A DNA stretch of 31,842 bases from JAAYZK01 sp964535025 (GTDB lineage: Bacteria; Planctomycetota; Phycisphaerae; SM23-33; FEN-1343). Every line of letters begins with the position of its first letter. Within the stretch, counting starts at the first letter, position 1. This document shows, piece after piece, positions 14,083 to 21,376 of the stretch. A program made the translations under genes and the position numbers. The stretch covers positions 1 to 31,842 of the forward strand of contig CAZHRW010000268.1 of the NCBI GenBank assembly GCA_964535025.1, written 5' to 3'. Below the pieces are notes generated by a model that had not been told where the DNA came from, ran no database searches, and saw only the letters and a list, made by a program, of their open reading frames with translations.

Positions 14083-16614
14083 TTACGTCCCTTCGGTAGT
14101 CACCTCGGCCAGCGTTTCGCTTTCCGCCTGGCCGGACTTGGAGCCCTGGAAGAACAGGTGGCGGCTCTTTTCGTCGCCTTCCACCTCGTCGCGACAGGTG
14201 ACGGTGATCGTGTCGAACCCGGTGTAGGTGCCGCGGAGGATCTCCTCGCTGATGACGTCCTCGATGTTCTGCTCGATGGCGCGTCGGAGCGGGCGGGCCC
14301 CGAAGTCGGGGTTGTAGCCCTTGTCGATGAGGTATTCCTTCGCCTCATCGGCCAGATTCAGCGCCAGCCCGTGCTCGGCGAGCCGCTGGCGGACCTTGCG
14401 GAGCTCGTACTCGACGATCGTGGACAGGTCGTCGCGGGTCAGTCCCTTGAAGACGATCACGTCGTCGAGGCGGTTGATGAACTCCGGCCGGAAGTGCCGT
14501 TCGACCTCCTTGTGGAGCATGTCCTTCATCTTCTCGTAGGTGGCTTCCTCCGTGCGCCGGCCGAAGCCGAACCCGCCCTTGTTGCGGATCAGCTCGGCGC
14601 CAATGTTGGTCGTCATGATCAGCACCGTGTTGCGGAAGTCGACCCGCCGGCCGAACGAGTCGGTCAGGTGGCCTTCCTCCATGATCTGCAGCAGCATGTT
14701 GAACACGTCGGGGTGGGCCTTCTCGATCTCGTCGAGCAGGACCACGGCGTAGGGCCGCCGGCGGATCTGCTCGGTGAGCTGCCCGCCCTCTTCGTACCCG
14801 ACGTAGCCGGGCGGCGCGCCCACGAGGCGGGAGACGTTGTGCTTCTCCATGAACTCGCTCATGTCGACCTGGATCAGCGCATCCTCGTCGCCGAACATGA
14901 ACTCGGCCAGCGCCTTCGACAGGAGCGTCTTGCCCACGCCGGACGGGCCGGCGAAGATGAAGCACCCCATCGGACGACGCGGGTCCTTCAGGCCGCTGCG
15001 AGCGCGGCGGATGCTCTTGGAGACCACGTTGATCGCCTCATCCTGGCTGACGACCCGCTTGTGCAGTTCGGTCTCCAACTCCAGCAGGCGCTGGGCCTCT
15101 TCCTTCTCCAGTCGCGTCAGCGGCACGCCGGTCATGTTGGAGACGACCTCGGCGACGACTTCGCCGTCGACCTCGCCGTCGAGCTCCTGCATGTTTGTCC
15201 GCCACTGCCGCTGCATCTCTTCCTTGCGGATCCGCAACTGCTCGGCCTGGTCGCGCAGCTCGGCGGCGCGCTCGTAGTCGGCGTTGCGGACGGCCTCGTC
15301 CTTCTCGATGGCGATCCGCTCGGCTTCCTCCTCCAACTGCGAGAGGTCCGGCGGCTTGACCATCGTCTTGAGCCGCACGCGAGCGCCCGCCTCGTCGATC
15401 ACGTCGATGGCCTTGTCGGGCTGGACCCGCCCGGTGATGTACCGGCTGGACAGCTCCACGGCCTGGCCGAGCGCCTCGTCGGTGATCCGCACGCGGTGGT
15501 GCGCCTCGTAGCGGTCCCGCAGGCCCTTGAGGATATCGAGCGTCTGATTCTTGGTGGGCGGCTCGACGATGATCGTCTGGAACCGCCGCTCCAAGGCGCC
15601 GTCCTTCTCGATGTACTTGCGGTACTCGTCCATCGTCGTCGCGCCGATGCACTGGATCTCCCCGCGCGACAGCGACGGTTTCATCACGTTGGCCGCGTCG
15701 ATCGCCCCCTCGGCGCCGCCGGCGCCGACGAGGGTGTGCAGTTCGTCGATGAACAGCACGACGTTCTTGGCCCGGCGCACCTCGTTCATCACGGCCTTGA
15801 TCCGCTCCTCGAACTGCCCGCGGTACTTGGTCCCGGCGACCATCATCGCCAGGTCCAGCGCCACGATCCGGCGGTTGGCGAGGATCTCGGGGATGTTGTT
15901 CGAGACGATCATCATCGCCAGGCCCTCGACGATCGCCGTCTTCCCGACGCCGGCTTCCCCCAACAGCACGGGGTTGTTCTTGGTCCGGCGACAGAGCACC
16001 TGGATGACGCGCTCGATCTCGCTCTCGCGCCCGATGGTCGGGTCGAGCGTCCCCTCGCGGGCCATGGCGGTCAGGTCGCGCCCGAAGCTGTCCAGCGCGG
16101 GGGTCTTGCTCTTGCCCTTGCCGCCGGGCCCCTGGGCGCCGCGCGGGGTGGGCATCGGGCTCTCCTCGGCTTCCATCCCGGCGCCGAGCAGGTTGAGCAC
16201 CTCTTCGCGGACCTCGTCGAGCTTGAGGCCCAGGTTCATCAGCACCTGGGCGGCCACGCCGTCGGCCTCGCGGAGCAGCCCCAGCAGCAGGTGCTCGGTG
16301 CCGACGTAGTTATGGCTGAGCGACCGGGCTTCCTCGATGGCGAATTCGATCACCTTCTTTGCCCGGGGCGTCTGGGGCAGCTTGCCCATCGTGACCATGT
16401 CCGGCCCGCTCTTGACAAGCTTCTCCACCTCCATGCGGACCTTGTGCAGATCCACCTCGAGGTTCTTCAGCACGTTGGCCCCCACGCCGGAGCCTTCCTT
16501 CACCAGCCCCAGCAGGATGTGCTCGGTGCCGATGTATTCGTGGTTGAACCGCTGCGCCTCCTGGTTGGCCAAGGCCATCACCTTGCGAGCGCGATCGGTA
16601 AATCGTTCAAACAT
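14083..16614 (-). CDS. clpC: ClpC-type AAA+ chaperone / ATP-dependent protease ATPase
   Basis: An 843-residue Hsp100 unfoldase. Two Clp N repeats (about 1-145) lead to AAA domain 1 with Walker A GEAGVGKT (219-226) and Walker B VVLFIDE (285-291), then a UVR/middle region (about 425-470, AVRNADYERAAELRDQA), and AAA domain 2 with Walker A GPSGVGKT (556-563), pore-loop GYVGYEEGG (603-611) and Walker B VVLLDEIEKAHP (624-635). The UVR-bearing middle region marks ClpC rather than ClpA or ClpB, and a GFGFG loop after domain 2 is the expected ClpP contact. It unfolds proteins and feeds them to ClpP. The ATG at 16614 has AGGAG ten bases upstream; a longer frame reaching 16686 overlaps the promoter region. 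No ctsR, mcsA or mcsB is adjacent. Confidence 0.95.
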   Translation of the reverse strand: MFERFTDRARKVMALANQEAQRFNHEYIGTEHILLGLVKEGSGVGANVLKNLEVDLHKVRMEVEKLVKSGPDMVTMGKLPQTPRAKKVIEFAIEEARSLSHNYVGTEHLLLGLLREADGVAAQVLMNLGLKLDEVREEVLNLLGAGMEAEESPMPTPRGAQGPGGKGKSKTPALDSFGRDLTAMAREGTLDPTIGRESEIERVIQVLCRRTKNNPVLLGEAGVGKTAIVEGLAMMIVSNNIPEILANRRIVALDLAMMVAGTKYRGQFEERIKAVMNEVRRAKNVVLFIDELHTLVGAGGAEGAIDAANVMKPSLSRGEIQCIGATTMDEYRKYIEKDGALERRFQTIIVEPPTKNQTLDILKGLRDRYEAHHRVRITDEALGQAVELSSRYITGRVQPDKAIDVIDEAGARVRLKTMVKPPDLSQLEEEAERIAIEKDEAVRNADYERAAELRDQAEQLRIRKEEMQRQWRTNMQELDGEVDGEVVAEVVSNMTGVPLTRLEKEEAQRLLELETELHKRVVSQDEAINVVSKSIRRARSGLKDPRRPMGCFIFAGPSGVGKTLLSKALAEFMFGDEDALIQVDMSEFMEKHNVSRLVGAPPGYVGYEEGGQLTEQIRRRPYAVVLLDEIEKAHPDVFNMLLQIMEEGHLTDSFGRRVDFRNTVLIMTTNIGAELIRNKGGFGFGRRTEEATYEKMKDMLHKEVERHFRPEFINRLDDVIVFKGLTRDDLSTIVEYELRKVRQRLAEHGLALNLADEAKEYLIDKGYNPDFGARPLRRAIEQNIEDVISEEILRGTYTGFDTITVTCRDEVEGDEKSRHLFFQGSKSGQAESETLAEVTTEGT

Positions 16615-16905
16615 AGTGTCTTGCTCCTGGTCGTCGGCAGGATAAAACGCAGCGGCCCCATAACCTATCGGACCGACTACGTGCATTCTACAGTGTACCG
16701 TTCATCTGATTCAAGCGAATGACGTGCCAGAACCATCCTTTGTACGTATCGGCCGTGCACCCCGGTCCATGGATTTGGCAACTATCGGGTTATAGCCGCG
16801 CAACTTAAGTATTTCGCTTTACATGCTGTCCTTTCCGTCACCGGCGCCGGACGCCGCACGCGCCGATCTGGCAGGCTCGCGTCGCGGCCCGCCGCCCATG
16901 GCAGT
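16615..16905. other. Non-coding gap upstream of clpC
   Basis: This 291-base stretch has no convincing gene. It holds the clpC ribosome-binding site and promoter candidate at the left, and a CTACAGTGTAC motif (16688-16698) also found at the ECF sigma gene. The part from about 16740 to 16830 is less GC-rich than its surroundings. I looked for a terminator after the minus-strand TPR gene (stop at 16906) and saw only weak GC-rich stems. No tRNA or recognised RNA element was found. Confidence 0.5.
16685..16714 (-). promoter_or_regulatory. Candidate promoter of clpC
   Basis: Read on the minus strand: TTGAAT (16714-16709), 18 bases, TAGAAT (16690-16685), giving a leader of about 65 bases. An alternative -10 (TACACT) lies inside the motif GTACACTGTAG just upstream of TAGAAT. 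No CIRCE-type heat-shock operator is seen. Confidence 0.45.
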
Positions 16906-17415
16906 CTATCGTCGGCGGGCGTCGACCCACTGCAGCCCGCGGGCGATCTGCTCGTCGTGGCGTCCCTGGCGGTCCAGCCGCTCGGCGCGACGGAACGCCC
17001 GGGCCGCGTCGTCCGCCCGCCCGCGGGCCTGGTGGATCTCGCCCAGCAGGACGTGGGCGTCGGCGCTCATCCGATCGTCGCGGATCCACTGGCGGACCAC
17101 GCTGAGGGCCTCCTCGTAGCGCTCCTGCGCGAGGTGGGCCTCGGCGATCTCCCGCATCGCCGCCACGTGCAGCCGCCAGTTCGGCGTGCGGTGCAACGTG
17201 TAGTAGCGGGCGAAGCGGACCTGCGCGTGGGCGTACAGCCCGCCGGCCAGCGACGCGGCCGCGACGGCCAGCCACGGCATCATCATCCCGGCCGCACCGA
17301 TCGCCACCGCGGCGGCCAGGGCGAACGCCACCGCTGGGGCAAGCCCCTCGCGGAACCGACCGGCCGCCACCAGGCCCGCACCGGGCCAGAGCATGTTAAG
17401 CACCCACAATGCCAT
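16906..17415 (-). CDS. Small membrane protein with C-terminal TPR repeats
   Basis: A 169-residue protein with two hydrophobic stretches (about residues 2-17 and 25-62) followed by a cytoplasmic or periplasmic helical part with two TPR-like units (about 82-150: AMREIAEAHLAQERYEEALS and ADAHVLLGEIHQARGRADDA). The N-terminus LWPGAGLVAAGRFREG resembles small membrane proteins described as 'TM2-like' or glycine-rich helical hairpins, but I do not recognise a named family. The ATG at 17415 lies inside the end of the upstream nucleotidyltransferase-like gene (20-base overlap) with GGAAGGGG about 11 bases upstream, so the two should be co-translated. Function unknown. Confidence 0.65.
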   Translation of the reverse strand: MALWVLNMLWPGAGLVAAGRFREGLAPAVAFALAAAVAIGAAGMMMPWLAVAAASLAGGLYAHAQVRFARYYTLHRTPNWRLHVAAMREIAEAHLAQERYEEALSVVRQWIRDDRMSADAHVLLGEIHQARGRADDAARAFRRAERLDRQGRHDEQIARGLQWVDARRR

Positions 17416-17797
17416 CGTTCGATGCCCCTTCCACCCGGACCATCGCCGCCTGCGTCCGCGCCAGCCCCGCCGCGTTGCCCATGTCCAGCCGTCGTCCGCG
17501 GACCCGCACGGCCAGCGTCCGCCCGCCGGCGGCCAGCAGCCGCTGCTGGGCCGTGGTCAACTGGACCTCCCCGGTCGGCAGATCGCCCCCTCGCACCAGG
17601 GCCTCCAGGTGTTGGAAGATATCGGACGAAAAGGCGTACAACCCAAAGTGCGTCAGATAATACCCCGGCGCCACCCCCCCAGATACGAGCTGGGCCGCGG
17701 CGGTGTTCGCGTCGGGTTTCTCGAGACTCGCGGGCATAAGCCGCGTGTCGAGCCCCGCGGCGGGGATGATCGCCGTGCGGATGGTGCGTGCGTTCAT
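17396..17797 (-). CDS. Internally deleted GalU-type UTP-glucose-1-phosphate uridylyltransferase remnant
   Basis: A 133-residue protein. The first part (IIPAAGLDTRLMPAS) is the GalU nucleotide-binding N-terminus, with Asp in place of the usual Gly in AGLGTR. It then jumps directly to the family's C-terminal third: EKPDAN, YLTHFGLYAFSSDIF, GEVQLTTAQQRLL, RGRRLDMGNAAG. Compared with GalU (about 290-300 residues) some 170 central residues are missing without a frameshift. Those residues include much of the sugar- and metal-binding site, so normal activity is unlikely. It may be a decaying gene or a protein with a new binding role. The ATG at 17797 is supported by GGTAGG nine bases upstream. It overlaps the downstream TPR gene by 20 bases. 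Confidence 0.65.
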   Translation of the reverse strand: MNARTIRTAIIPAAGLDTRLMPASLEKPDANTAAAQLVSGGVAPGYYLTHFGLYAFSSDIFQHLEALVRGGDLPTGEVQLTTAQQRLLAAGGRTLAVRVRGRRLDMGNAAGLARTQAAMVRVEGASNDGIVGA

Positions 17798-17902
17798 GAC
17801 CGCCATCCTACCGCCGGGCTGCGGTTTTGGCCACAGGCCGGCGCGCCGGCGCGCCTGGGCGGGCGTACGCCGCTCGACTATAGTACGAGTAGAGGTTCCG
17901 TA

Positions 17903-17931
17903 TTGCACAAGCGGGCTGAGGGTGTTATAGG
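17903..17931 (+). promoter_or_regulatory. Sigma-70-type promoter of the acylphosphatase gene
   Basis: TTGCAC (17903-17908), 17 bases, TATAGG (17926-17931). The transcript would start near 17938, leaving a leader of about 18 bases that contains AGGAG (17944-17948) before the ATG at 17956. Confidence 0.45.
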
Positions 17932-17955
17932 ATCATGGTTTACAGGAGCGGCGGC

Positions 17956-18231
17956 ATGTCTTTGCAGCGACGGGTGGTCAGGTTCCGGGGCACAGTTCAG
18001 GGCGTGGGTTTTCGCTATACCGCCCTGATGATCGCGCGGGCCTACGACGTGACGGGCACCGTGCGCAACGTCCCGGACGGCACCGTCGAGGCCGTGATCG
18101 AGGGCGAGCCGGAGGAGATCGACGCGTTCGTCGACGCGATCCGCGCCCAGATGGGCGGCTACGTCCGCCACGTCGATCAGCACGAGGCGCCCGCCACCAG
18201 TGAATTCCGTGACTTCAACGTGCGGTTTTAA
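17956..18231 (+). CDS. acyP: Acylphosphatase
   Basis: A 91-residue enzyme of normal length for the family, which hydrolyses carboxyl-phosphate bonds in small acyl phosphates such as acetyl- or carbamoyl-phosphate. The signature GTVQGVGFR (12-20) supplies the phosphate-binding loop and catalytic Arg20; the second signature GTVRNVPDGTVE (34-45) supplies the catalytic Asn38. AGGAG (17944-17948) lies seven bases before the ATG at 17956, which is preferred over an in-frame start at 17935 that would fall at the transcription start. The next gene starts two bases after the stop, so the two form an operon. Confidence 0.93.
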   Translation: MSLQRRVVRFRGTVQGVGFRYTALMIARAYDVTGTVRNVPDGTVEAVIEGEPEEIDAFVDAIRAQMGGYVRHVDQHEAPATSEFRDFNVRF

Positions 18232-18233
18232 CC

Positions 18234-19151
18234 TTGGAAACACCTACACTCTCGGCACCTGAAGCGCATCCCCTCGCCTCCCAGGGCCAAGCGTTCACGG
18301 TGACGGTCGTGGGGCTGGCCGCTAACGTCGCCCTGACGGTGGGCAAGGTCCTGATCGGCTTGGCCTTCGGCAGCGCCACGCTGCTGGCCGACGGCATCCA
18401 CTCGGCCGGCGACCTGGTCAGCGACATCGCCCTGCTGGCGGGGTTGAACCTCTCCCGCAAGGAAGCCGACGTCAGCCATCCGTATGGCCACCGGCGGGTG
18501 CAGACGCTCGTGGCGCTGTTCATCGGCCTGCTGGTCGTCGCCTCGGCCGGCGGGGTCGTTTACACCGCCGCACGCAAGTGGATCGAGGGCACGCCGATCG
18601 CCTACGGCTGGATCCCCTTCATCGCAGCGATGGTGTCGGTCGTCGCCAAGGAGATTCTCTTCCGCGCGACGCGGCGGGTGGGCCGGCGGACCGGCGACAC
18701 CGCGGTCCTGGCCAACGCCTGGCACCACCGCAGCGACGCCTTCAGCTCGGTCGCGGCCGCGATCGGCATGTTCGGCGTAGCCCTCGGCGGCGGCGAGTGG
18801 GGCTTCCTCGACAACGTGACCGCCATCGCCCTGGGCGGGGTGCTGGTGGCGATGGGGTCGAAGCTGACCTTCACCGCGGCACAGGAGTTGATCGACCGGG
18901 CCCCCTCGCGGGCGGTCCTGGACCATATCGCCGGCATCGTCGCCCGTACCGAGGGGGTGCGGACCTATCACGCCTTCCGCATGCGCCAGTCCGCCGGCAA
19001 GCTCGAAATGGACGTCCACATCCAGGTCGACCCGGCTCTCTCGGTCGGCGAAGGCCACGACATCGCCACGGAGGTCCGCCGCCGGATCATGGAGGCCGAC
19101 CCCAGCGTGACGACGGTGATCGTCCACGTCGAGCCGGCCGAGGACTGGTAA
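18234..19151 (+). CDS. Cation diffusion facilitator (Zn/Fe/Mn efflux)
   Basis: A 305-residue CDF transporter with about six membrane helices in the first 210 residues and a cytoplasmic C-terminal domain (about 215-300, ending in TTVIVHVEPAEDW, a typical CDF tail). Metal-site residues are visible in helix 2 (LADGIHSAGDLVSD, His56 and Asp60) and helix 5 (WHHRSDAFSS). SHPYGHRRVQTL after helix 2 is also characteristic. It should export a divalent metal in exchange for protons; the metal cannot be told from sequence alone. The start is a TTG at 18234, two bases after the acylphosphatase stop; no ATG is available near the N-terminus and no good Shine-Dalgarno is seen, so it is probably translated by coupling. 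Its stop is only four bases from the convergent pyrK-like gene. Confidence 0.9.
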   Translation: METPTLSAPEAHPLASQGQAFTVTVVGLAANVALTVGKVLIGLAFGSATLLADGIHSAGDLVSDIALLAGLNLSRKEADVSHPYGHRRVQTLVALFIGLLVVASAGGVVYTAARKWIEGTPIAYGWIPFIAAMVSVVAKEILFRATRRVGRRTGDTAVLANAWHHRSDAFSSVAAAIGMFGVALGGGEWGFLDNVTAIALGGVLVAMGSKLTFTAAQELIDRAPSRAVLDHIAGIVARTEGVRTYHAFRMRQSAGKLEMDVHIQVDPALSVGEGHDIATEVRRRIMEADPSVTTVIVHVEPAEDW

Positions 19152-19155
19152 GGCT

Positions 19156-20136
19156 TCACCCCCAGACCAACTCCCGCGCGTCGAAGATCGTGCCGTCCGT
19201 GCACACGAGCTTATACTGCCAGCCGGGCGCGGTGGGCGCGCGGGTCTTGCAGACGCACGACTGGCAAGTCCCCATGCCGCAGGCCATCTTGCGTTCCATG
19301 GCCACCTGGCAGACGATGCCGCGGGCGATGCACCCCTCGGCGACGGTCTTCATCATCGGTTCGGGCCCGCACGTGTAGACGATTGTCTTGGCGGGTTCGA
19401 TGCGGCCCTGGTCAATCCAGTTGAACAGGGCTTCGGTGACCAGCCCGGCCATCCCGAGGCTGCCGTCGTCAGTCGTCACGGCGGTCTCGGCGCCGTAGCG
19501 GGCGAACTCGGCGGCGCACGCCGTCGGCCAGCCGGCCTTGGAAGGCGTGACGGCCGGGTCGATGTTGAGCGGCAGCAGCCGCTGCGTCGTGGCGCCCACG
19601 AAGGCCTCAGCCCGCTTGCCCGCGCGGTGCAGCGCCTCAGCGAGGTAGAACATCGGCGGCAGCCCCACCCCCCCGCCGACCAGCAGGCCGGTGGCCATCG
19701 CGTCGGTCCAGGTGAAGGCATTGCCCAGCGGGCCCAGCACGCTGACCGGCTCGCCGGCGCCCAGCCGGCTCAGCCACGCCGAGCCGCGACCGAGCACGCG
19801 GTAAATGATCGACAGGATCGTCCGCCCGCCGGCTTCCTCGCGCCCGGCGAGGCTGAACGGACGGCGGAGCAGGGCCTCGCCGGCGATGACATCGCTCCGC
19901 TCCAGCCGCGGGGGACGGTCGGCCGGCCAGTCGTGCACGACGGGAACCGCCTCGTCGGCCGGCGCGCTGCAGCGGATCTGGATAAACTGGCCCGGGCGGG
20001 TCGGCGGATAGTCGTCGCCCACATCCAACCGGAGCAGGAAATGCTCGTCGCACAGGCGGACGTTGCCCGAAACGGTGCCGCGGACAACCGTGCGGCGGGC
20101 CGGGGTGTCGGTCGGGTGGTCGATCATCGCGGCCAT
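19156..20136 (-). CDS. pyrK: PyrK-like dihydroorotate dehydrogenase electron-transfer subunit
   Basis: A protein of about 326 residues in the ferredoxin-reductase superfamily. It has an FAD-binding RRPFSLAG, an NAD-binding GLLVGGGVGLPPMFYLAEAL, a TCGPEPMM loop and a C-terminal [2Fe-2S] site with the PyrK spacing CGMGTCQSC plus a distal Cys. PyrK passes electrons from PyrD-bound dihydroorotate to NAD in class 1B enzymes of pyrimidine synthesis. It is longer than typical PyrK (about 255-260), partly through an extra Pro/Asp-rich segment before RRPFSL. The expected partner pyrD is not next to it. ATG at 20136 or 20127 are the likely starts; an upstream TTG at 20163 is less likely. Another electron-transfer flavoprotein role cannot be excluded. 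Confidence 0.82.
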   Translation of the reverse strand: MAAMIDHPTDTPARRTVVRGTVSGNVRLCDEHFLLRLDVGDDYPPTRPGQFIQIRCSAPADEAVPVVHDWPADRPPRLERSDVIAGEALLRRPFSLAGREEAGGRTILSIIYRVLGRGSAWLSRLGAGEPVSVLGPLGNAFTWTDAMATGLLVGGGVGLPPMFYLAEALHRAGKRAEAFVGATTQRLLPLNIDPAVTPSKAGWPTACAAEFARYGAETAVTTDDGSLGMAGLVTEALFNWIDQGRIEPAKTIVYTCGPEPMMKTVAEGCIARGIVCQVAMERKMACGMGTCQSCVCKTRAPTAPGWQYKLVCTDGTIFDARELVWG

Positions 20137-20181
20137 GCTACGGCCCGTGCGACCGCCGGTCAAGACGGCGCCCCGGGCAAG

Positions 20182-21306
20182 TCAGATCCACACGGCGGGA
20201 CGTTCGGCCGGCAGCGTCCCGGCGGCCGTGGCGACGGTGGGCACGTCGCGCTGGAGGATCCGCAGGGGTCCGGCGGCCTCCAGCGCGGCGGTCGTCCCGC
20301 CGGCGCCGAACGCCGCCGCGCGGTCCCGCACGCCCTGTAGCAGGGCCGCCAGGACGATGACGTCGACCACCATGTCGTCGGCGGCCGCTCGGCGGCGGTC
20401 GGCCTCGTCGGCGCCCGGCGCTTCCGGCGGCGGCGGCACGAACGGCACGGGGGCGGACGCCCCCCCATCGTCCGCGTCTGTCCCGACGGCCGCGCGGGCG
20501 CGACGCCGGTGCGCCGCGGCGGCAAGGGCGCCGGCATCCAACACGGGGCCCCCGTCCACCTCAGGGGCCTCGGGGCGGTCATTCAGTACCGCCAGGATCT
20601 CGCCCAGCGTCATCTCCTCGGCGCGCCGAGGCCGTCCGGCGGCGTCCGACGGGCGCGTCGCGGCCAAGACACGAGTGAGGGAGACGGGCACGGTCAACTG
20701 GAAGCTGTCGACATCCACCACCGCCGGCGCCACGGCCCGCTTGGTCGCCGGCCTCTCGACCGGCGGCTTTTCGGCCGCGGCGCGGCCCCCGGCCGGATCG
20801 GCCTCTTCTACCTGAATGGCGCGCCGCCGCTGGGGCGCGCCCGCCGCGGCCGCGTCAAGCGGCGCGGTGCCGTGGGGTCCGGCCGTCACGTCTTCCGGCG
20901 CATCGACGGCGACGCGGCTTTCGTCACGATGGCGGAAGGGCACGGCTTCGGCGGTATCGGGCGCCGCCGGCGCGATCGAGAACGTCGTCGCGGAGATCGC
21001 CCGGCAGGTGAACGCCGCCCCGTCGACCTCGACCACGGCTCGGCCATCCTGCAGCGCTGCCGTCACCGCCTCGCCCAGCGTGCGAATCACCTCGGCCGGC
21101 ACGATCACGGCCTCGCCGGCCGACGGCTCGACCTCAGCCGTCACGGCGACCTGCTCATCGGGCGGAGGGACGGGCCCGCACACCACGTCGGCGACGACCG
21201 CATCGGCCGACAGCAGCAGGCGCTGCTCCAGCGTTTCGCAGCACGGGCGCAGATCGATCCCGCCGGTGTGCCGGAGCATCGACGATGGCTGGCCCTGGTG
21301 TCGCAT
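20182..21306 (-). CDS. LEPR-XLL motif exported protein, Ala-rich
   Basis: A 374-residue protein with LEQRLLLSAD at residues 27-36, the N-terminal LEPR-XLL motif found on large surface or secreted proteins of Planctomycetes and some other bacteria, here preceded by a short basic start (MRHQGQ...). The rest is Ala/Asp/Pro/Arg-rich and low in complexity with few recognisable elements: an 'MTLGEILAVLND' helix near 245 and a Pro-rich segment near 300 (VPFVPPPPEAPG). No enzymatic motif is visible. Most LEPR-XLL proteins are far larger, so this is a small member. The ATG at 21306 is chosen because the motif then begins about 26 residues in, as usual; a longer frame would start inside the upstream gene. 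It lies 70 bp after the anti-sigma-like gene and may be under the same control. Confidence 0.65.
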   Translation of the reverse strand: MRHQGQPSSMLRHTGGIDLRPCCETLEQRLLLSADAVVADVVCGPVPPPDEQVAVTAEVEPSAGEAVIVPAEVIRTLGEAVTAALQDGRAVVEVDGAAFTCRAISATTFSIAPAAPDTAEAVPFRHRDESRVAVDAPEDVTAGPHGTAPLDAAAAGAPQRRRAIQVEEADPAGGRAAAEKPPVERPATKRAVAPAVVDVDSFQLTVPVSLTRVLAATRPSDAAGRPRRAEEMTLGEILAVLNDRPEAPEVDGGPVLDAGALAAAAHRRRARAAVGTDADDGGASAPVPFVPPPPEAPGADEADRRRAAADDMVVDVIVLAALLQGVRDRAAAFGAGGTTAALEAAGPLRILQRDVPTVATAAGTLPAERPAVWI

Positions 21307-21376
21307 AGCCGGTGCGTTGCCTCTTACGTCGGAAGGATACGACGATTGTAACCCATTACCGCGGCGTCGCCAAGCT

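Noticed and set aside
14044..16722. An 892-codon plus-strand open frame opposite clpC
   Set aside because: clpC on the minus strand has every family motif. The antisense frame is rich in His, Leu, Asp and Val repeats typical of a mirrored high-GC gene and has no recognisable domain or ribosome-binding site.
17834..17857. Near-palindromic GC-rich run with two GGCGCGCC sites between the GalU remnant and acyP
   Set aside because: Self-complementary GC runs are frequent by chance at this base composition, and it is not placed like a terminator or operator of either gene.
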